From Exophiala sp. HKRS030 (lineage: Eukaryota > Ascomycota > Eurotiomycetes > Chaetothyriales > Herpotrichiellaceae): DNA of 64,000 nt. The notes under the pieces are model-generated. The model worked only from the letters and a program-made list of their open reading frames with translations. It did not search any database and was not told where the DNA came from. Location of the stretch: NCBI GenBank assembly GCA_023897205.1, contig JAHWDD010000001.1:6076001-6140000 (forward strand). Direction: 5' to 3'. A program made the translations under genes and the position numbers. Each line of letters starts with the position of its first letter. Positions within the stretch are counted from its first letter, which is position 1. This document shows positions 58,264-64,000 of the stretch, piece after piece.

Positions 58264-60322
58264 CTACTGACTCCGATCAGCCCCAATAATCTTCTGGATT
58301 TCGCTAGGGAGGTCGTAGTTGAACAGTTTTTCGTTGTAATCGTCCCGAAACCACGCTGATATCGTCAGTGAGATCAGATAAACAGAGCATGTCTATGAAA
58401 TTCCCGCGGACAGTGGACCGCGGGTTGTGAACGACGCAGGATGAACGTGAATTTGGTAAATGCTTGAAAACGGGAAGGAGAAAGATGTCATCCAACTTAC
58501 TCATAAGATAAATCATGAAATACATGATCCATTCGACAACGATACCCATGTCCCCTTTCATCTGGCTCATACGCTGACTACGCAGGTAGATTTCATGCAC
58601 ACGTGGCTTGCGGAGAGACTCATACTGTAATAATGCTTTAACAAGCCGGGCTTGCACAGTTTCTTCCGCTAGTTGATTCGTGCTACCACCAAATTGGTGT
58701 GCAAGTAACAAGCCCAATGCCTCTGCATCCTCCAGGGCTTGACTTGCACCCTGGCCAGATGACGGTTGCAGTGCGTGTGCTGAGTCGCCGACCAATACCA
58801 CGCGACCACGGACTGACCAGTGTGGCAGTTCTGGCGTCGTATAAGTTGGGTAGACGGCATCGATGGCTTGGAGCTTGTGAGCTTCAGATGAGTGAGCGGA
58901 ATCTGTAACTCCAGATGTGTCGGAGATATACGACAAAATGGCTTTGACACTTGGGTGAGACCAGTGTGCATGTCGGGCTAGCAGCGCAGAAGTGGCTAGA
59001 GGTCGATCAAACACTGTTGGCTTGACGATCGCGGTCTCTGTGTTACCGTCATTGACTTGATAAGGATATGCAGTGGGACTAGAGAATGTCGACCACCAGC
59101 CAGCGAGAGGACCCGGCAAGGACGTGGTGATATTCTCGCTGGGAGGCCCTCCACTAGCATCCCCTTTGGTGGTTTGTGCGGGAGCAGACGTCAGGTATCC
59201 GTGACCAAAGAATCCATTACGCCCGAACACAACGGTCATGGTGCCGGGTTTGTGTCCAGCGGCTTCAAGGACCGAAGATGGAACGAATCCACCGACTCCC
59301 ACAAGGCCTCTGTGAAGATGGTTAATATTAGCAAACACCCCAAGAAACTTGGTGCGGTTGGTGGATTGAGGTACCGCCATTGAAGAATAGAAGAAGACAT
59401 ACTCATAATTAGGTGTGATGAAATCCACAACACGCTTCTCGCTTCTCGCCTTCTCTCCAGGAGGAGAAGAAAACCAGCCGCGAATTGCTCTCACCCACCC
59501 CTTCTTCGCCTTGTCTGTCAGATGTTGAGGCTGGATAGCCTTGATTGCATGTTGACCATCGCCAGGATTTGTCTCTATGGTGTCATCATGCTTCGAGAAC
59601 ATTGCCTGCCTAACAATACTTCTCAATCCATCAGCACCGATGACCAGATCCACCAACTCTTCTCCACCGCCCTCGAACTTTACGATGTTTGGCGATGCCT
59701 CATCGCCTATTATCACATCCACGACCTTGCGTTGCACAACAACATCGGGCGACAGTTGAAGCACTTGGTCGCGAAGTAATTCCCAGAATGCTTGGCGCGC
59801 AATCATGATAGTTTGATATGCGTGGGGAGAATCTTGTGGAGACGACAGCCTGCCTTTGGCATTACGTTCATTCGCAGACACCAGGTCATAATCAACAATA
59901 TCGAAGCCGCGAGCAGTAGATATAGCCCACTTCGTAATAGGATGACCTCGTGCGGCCATTTGATTTATCAGACTCGAGTTTGAGCTGACTTGTTCAGACT
60001 TTGGAGACGCTGACCTCGGACTTATGCGTGAAACGACGTTGAGGCCGTTCTTGGATATCCCGATTGCTGAGCCAATTGCCTGGGGCGTAAATAGTGGCTC
60101 CTCTACCGACGATAGAGCTTCGTCACCGTTAGAATTGCCGCTTTGCTTGTTTGAAGGTGAACTCTTTGCCATGGACTTGAGTTTGTTGATATCGTAAGAC
60201 TCATAAATCTTGATGTCGAATTCGTGGGTCAAAGACTCTGTGTTCAAAAGCTTGTCGAGGAACAAGTATGTCGACAGGCCAGCGATACCGGCGCCAACGA
60301 TGACGATTTTGACCTTTGCCAT
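58264..60322 (-). CDS. FAD-dependent monooxygenase
   Basis: Exon 1 (60322-58501) and exon 2 (58355-58264), separated by a 145-nt intron, encode 637 residues. The splice replaces an unrelated tail with WFRDDYNEKLFNYDLPSEIQ and an end at IGADRSQ. Flavin-binding motifs are VIVGAGIAGLS near the start (GxGxxG), GADGLRSIVR mid-protein and GDSAHALQPSSGQGASQALE near residue 515. This is the group A aromatic-hydroxylase/salicylate-monooxygenase-like family, using NAD(P)H and O2. A long insertion (Ser-rich, about residues 50-110) separates the first two motifs and is longer than in typical members. No adjacent biosynthetic backbone gene is present, so the substrate is unknown. Confidence 0.92.
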
Positions 60323-61256
60323 AGTTTTGCAAAGCGAATGAGAGTTCTCTATTTGAACAAATCACCTTTGAAACCGAGATGTCGACAAGCGAACGAGCAC
60401 GATACGTGCGGCATGAGGATCAGAGATTATATATCTGTTTTTCGTCACAACCTTTCGCCGGCCCATGTGGGAGTGCCATTCGAAGCGAGACCTTCAGGAA
60501 AATGATATCTCGGTGCCTGATCCATTTCAAGACTGCAAGCCGGCGCATGAATTTTTGACTTTCAAGCAATGAGATGGCATGGTTAATTAGACTGGACAAC
60601 CTGTGTTGTCAACATTTGGCTAATTGACAGGCTTGCTTGAAGCGTGAAGTGTTGAAGAATGATTAATGTTGATGCCTGGCACCTCAAGTGAGGTGCTTCG
60701 CTTGCAGACGGTAGGGTCTTATGGTCTTAGAATTGATTGGAACAGACCTGATTGTGGCGTGTGACTAGTGCCTGAATACGTCGGGTTCGGAGGCTCAAGG
60801 TTTAGACGCACATCAAGCGTCAACGAAGTCAATCATGTTTTGGATGAAGCCTCAACATTCATCTATCTTACAATCACACTTTAATCTAAAGCCTTGATGG
60901 TTTCCCGAGCCAAGCTGCTGCTCATACTGGTCGGTGTGAAGTAGGGCATCGAAACAATTGTGTACCTAAACATGCACATGACTGCCGAGGTAGGACAGAT
61001 AGCTATATTGGGAAGTATGTATACATATGACGTCATAGTAGACATCAACCCAGTTTAATAGTATATAGCTAATCTACTAGAGAATAGACGTAGACGTGGA
61101 AGTGTTTTTCATATTTAATTGATATTGAAGTTGGAAGTTTGCTCTTTTACGAGGATTAGTTCATTTTAGTATCAGTAACTGTGCGTATGTGTTTACTTTT
61201 CATAGCTCTCTCACTCAATCTATCGGTCGTCCGACAAATCTCGATGTCCTTGCAAA
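60323..61256. other. Intergenic region
   Basis: This is the promoter of the monooxygenase gene and the 3' flank of the carboxypeptidase gene. The sequence is AT-rich around 61000-61200. No gene or RNA feature is recognised. Confidence 0.5.
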
Positions 61257-63209
61257 TCAGTGCGAACCTTGCCTGAGATATCGTCTTGGTACGTAATCTG
61301 CAGGAGTGGAGGTACTAGTAGCTGCGCTTGAAGTGCTGGTGGCCGGCAATGGGACGAATGGCTCTGTGTGCGTTGCTGTTGCAGAACCTTCGGTACCGTA
61401 TTCAGTCCCATTGATCTGGATCTTGCCTGTCGCAATGTCAAGGCCATTCAGAGCTCGTTCGAAGAATGCCAAACTGGCAATTGGTTGGTAGTATGGAACC
61501 TCATGACCGGCCTCATAGATACGGGTGAACGAGAAATTACCGTACTCGCGGGTTTCACCATACTCGACACCGTCGACTAGAAAGGGTGTATAACCGGCTG
61601 CGTTGAACTCTTCTGAGTATGTCCACTGAGCTGCTAGTGAGACTGCCTCTCCACCAAACCAATTGCAAATGTAATCAGCATCACCATATACCAAAGTCAC
61701 TCGCACAGATGAATTGAGTAGCTGCTCGAGGTCTTCCAAAAAGTTGAGGTAAACGAAATCACCAGTCTGTTGGAAGGCATAGTAGATATCACTATTGGAG
61801 TAACTGCTGTAATTGGTATCCACACCGAGGGCTTCTTGTGTCGAGGCGAGATTCAAAAAATCGAGCAGGTAATCAGGAGGAGTGGGATCATCGAATGGAT
61901 GTCTGATATCGTAAACGCCTCGCCCATTTCCACTGTAGTAGTACGGGGCCTCAACGTTGTCTCTGCACATGTTGCCAGCTTCAGCACAGACTGCCTGTCC
62001 CGCGAGTGTGGAGGTGTTGGCGTAATAGCAGTAGGCGATTTGATCCAAACAGCCAACGGACATGTATGTTGCGAATTTCATGTAGTTGTATACAGTTTCA
62101 TTTACGCCTTCGATACCGTATGTGTTGTTGACCGCGAATTCAGGATAGTAGGGAGCCTGGACATATTCATCAATAATGCCGTTGATGATACCAAGGTTGA
62201 CAAAGTCGAAAGCTTTCCCGCTAGTCGTACCATTGGCGATCAGCTCATTTTGTTGATAGAAATAATTGAAGAATGCAGGCCCGTAGTGTCCACCATAACT
62301 GAACTTGATCAGTCAAGATTTAGAGGCTTCACGGGCTGTACTCACCTTTCAGTCCAAAGGTTGAATTCTGTAGACTGCACTCGTGAGTCGAGTTGAGGCA
62401 GAGCGGAGTAAAAGCCCTGCAAAATTTCCCAGGCAGCAATAGCAGCTAGATCGGTTGTATCTGAAAGGGAGTGAGTCCCAATACATGTAGGGTCAAGGGT
62501 TCGTAAACTCACCTATTTCAGTAGCATTGATCACTGGGAAGCGACCAGTCACATTGGCCACCGAAGCCTCCACGAACTGGCCAAAGAATGGATCCAGTGA
62601 ACCCGGTTCCTAACCAGTGTAAGCCATGCATCCGCCGCCCTCTTCAAGTTCTTCTCACCTTGCTACCATAACTGAATCCCACACCCACTGGCTGGCTCAA
62701 GAACAGGAGGTTGGAGGCTTCGCTCCAGGAGTAAGGATTCAGCTGGGTGACAAGATCTTCGGTCACATTGCAAGGTCCGAGTTCTGATATGATAGTGAGA
62801 CGGGGCTGCTTTAGGGATATCATTTATACTGACCTTGAAACAAGCCGATCAGAGAATCACTCCCAGGCCCTCCGTTCAACCACAAGGTTATTGGATCATT
62901 AGCAGGATCGTTCCTGGATTCGAAGAAGTAGAAGAAAGCGTGCACATCCTCAGCAAGATTGACGAAGCCTGAATAAGAGTTGACACCAGGCGTTGTCTCG
63001 CAGATGCCTTCTTTACCAGGTTCCTTGTATGTAATGTTGACACCATTCGGAGAGATAATGGTCTGCACGCCTGTGGGCTCTGCTGGAAGCTGACGAGGAA
63101 GAACTTGCATGGAGGGACCTCCTTTCTTGTTTTTGATTTGAGGTCCCTTGACGGCAGCGGCTGTGACCGCAAGACCCGCGACGGAGCCCAGAACACGCGT
63201 GAGCTTCAT
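61257..63209 (-). CDS. Secreted serine carboxypeptidase (S10)
   Basis: Five exons (63209-62834, 62783-62659, 62609-62513, 62460-62346, 62298-61257) with four short introns encode 584 residues. The start at [20 protein letters not shown] gives a signal peptide; an upstream in-frame ATG (63278) would bury it. Family motifs are [16 protein letters not shown] (oxyanion region), ESYGGHYGP with catalytic Ser238, whose codon is split by intron 4, Asp in [14 protein letters not shown] near 444, and His in [12 protein letters not shown] near 502. Many NxS/T sites suggest glycosylation. The tail is Ser/Thr/Ala-rich. The enzyme removes C-terminal residues from peptides in the vacuole or outside the cell, probably at acidic pH. 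Confidence 0.95.
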
Positions 63210-64000
63210 TTCCCTGGGGTTATCAAGGGGCGCCGGTATGCGAAGTTGATAACTTGTTGGAATTAAGACTTCAGTCACCGGGGTAGCAAACAGTGGGCTT
63301 GGGGTTTCGCAAAGAGTCTAAACCAGAAAGTGAGAAGAAGTCACTCTGGAGGGAAAGTGCGTCAAGTGGGCAATTTGTAACTGTGTCTCTCGACATTATT
63401 CTTACCTGGTTCATCCTTAAACACCTCGGGTCTAAACCTACCGATTGCTCGCATGATGCCACCAAATGTGACCCCATGCTTGCCAAAGTGCCTGCACTAG
63501 CAGGCGGCCGAGGTCTTGAGGTCAAGGAAGCTTCTCAATATGATAGCAGATGTACCTAGGTGTGTTCGATAGTTCGACAAGGTAGCTTAGCAAAGCTTGT
63601 CATTTGTCAAGATCAAGGCGACGTAGTTATCCATGACGACGTTTCTTGCATGAGGGTGACATTAGGTACAAGGATACCTGCAAATCCAAAACCTTGGTGG
63701 AGACTTTGTGAGATGGTCGAGTAGTGGTTTGCCTGCGCGGAAGAGCTAGTTTGCTGATACAAGGTAGCATCCAAGCCTCATCGGGAAGGTCGGTGTTAGT
63801 CTGGAAAGCGACAATGACACCCTCGAGATGGCGCGAGAGATTTCAAGGTCGATCACCCGGATGACCATGATAAGATCAAAGACTTGACAGGTAAGGAAGG
63901 GCATTCCATTTGGTGGCACAAGATGTCGTAAAGATGAAAGATTGTGCTAAATGAACGCTCCGTCCCGGCATCAAACGATCGATGCACAACCATTTTGCCT
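63210..64000. promoter_or_regulatory. Promoter side of the carboxypeptidase gene, right edge
   Basis: The remaining 0.8 kb holds the carboxypeptidase upstream region. No other coding or RNA feature is supported. Confidence 0.5.

Overview
This window reads as nuclear DNA of a filamentous ascomycete (Pezizomycotina). Genes carry short GT-AG introns of about 47-244 nt with CTAAC/CTGAC-like branch sites. Typical fungal families are present: Zn2Cys6 regulators, DAL5-type and other MFS carriers, an S10 carboxypeptidase and GPI-anchored serine/threonine-rich proteins. The telomere unit, seen as an interstitial copy, is TTAGGG. I cannot place the class from sequence alone; Eurotiomycetes is a guess.

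Layout. 0-1.8 kb: the 3' end of the glycine decarboxylase P-protein gene and a small Gly/Ala-rich protein gene. 4.8-6.7 kb: a fungal regulator-like protein without a visible zinc cluster. 7.9-12.5 kb: a divergent pair, a UFD1-domain zinc-finger protein and an F-box-like protein. 12.6-22.4 kb: two divergent pairs that look like a small catabolic cluster: Rieske oxygenase with a Zn2Cys6 regulator, and a PhyH-type dioxygenase with an amino-acid/choline-type permease. 22.9-31.3 kb: a GPI-anchored Cys-rich protein, an ABC1/UbiB-family mitochondrial kinase-like protein preceded by a TTAGGG array, and a DAL5-like carrier. 32.9-36.7 kb: a very large disordered protein. 36.7-44.2 kb: 7.4 kb with no gene I can support but several short tandem repeats. 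44.2-54.1 kb: a BTB-like protein, a Cys-rich membrane protein, a TMEM135-like membrane protein, an orphan protein and a four-helix membrane protein. 55.2-63.2 kb: an MFS carrier, an FAD monooxygenase and a secreted serine carboxypeptidase.

A recurrent oddity is that six otherwise well-conserved genes are broken at seven sites, each explained by the loss of one G or C, mostly in short G/C runs. Homopolymer errors in the assembly are the simplest explanation, though real decay is not excluded. The Rieske, regulator, PhyH and permease group is the best candidate for an undescribed system: an oxidative pathway, perhaps for a methylated or quaternary amine. The substrate is inference. All gene models were built by eye from splice signals and reading frames.
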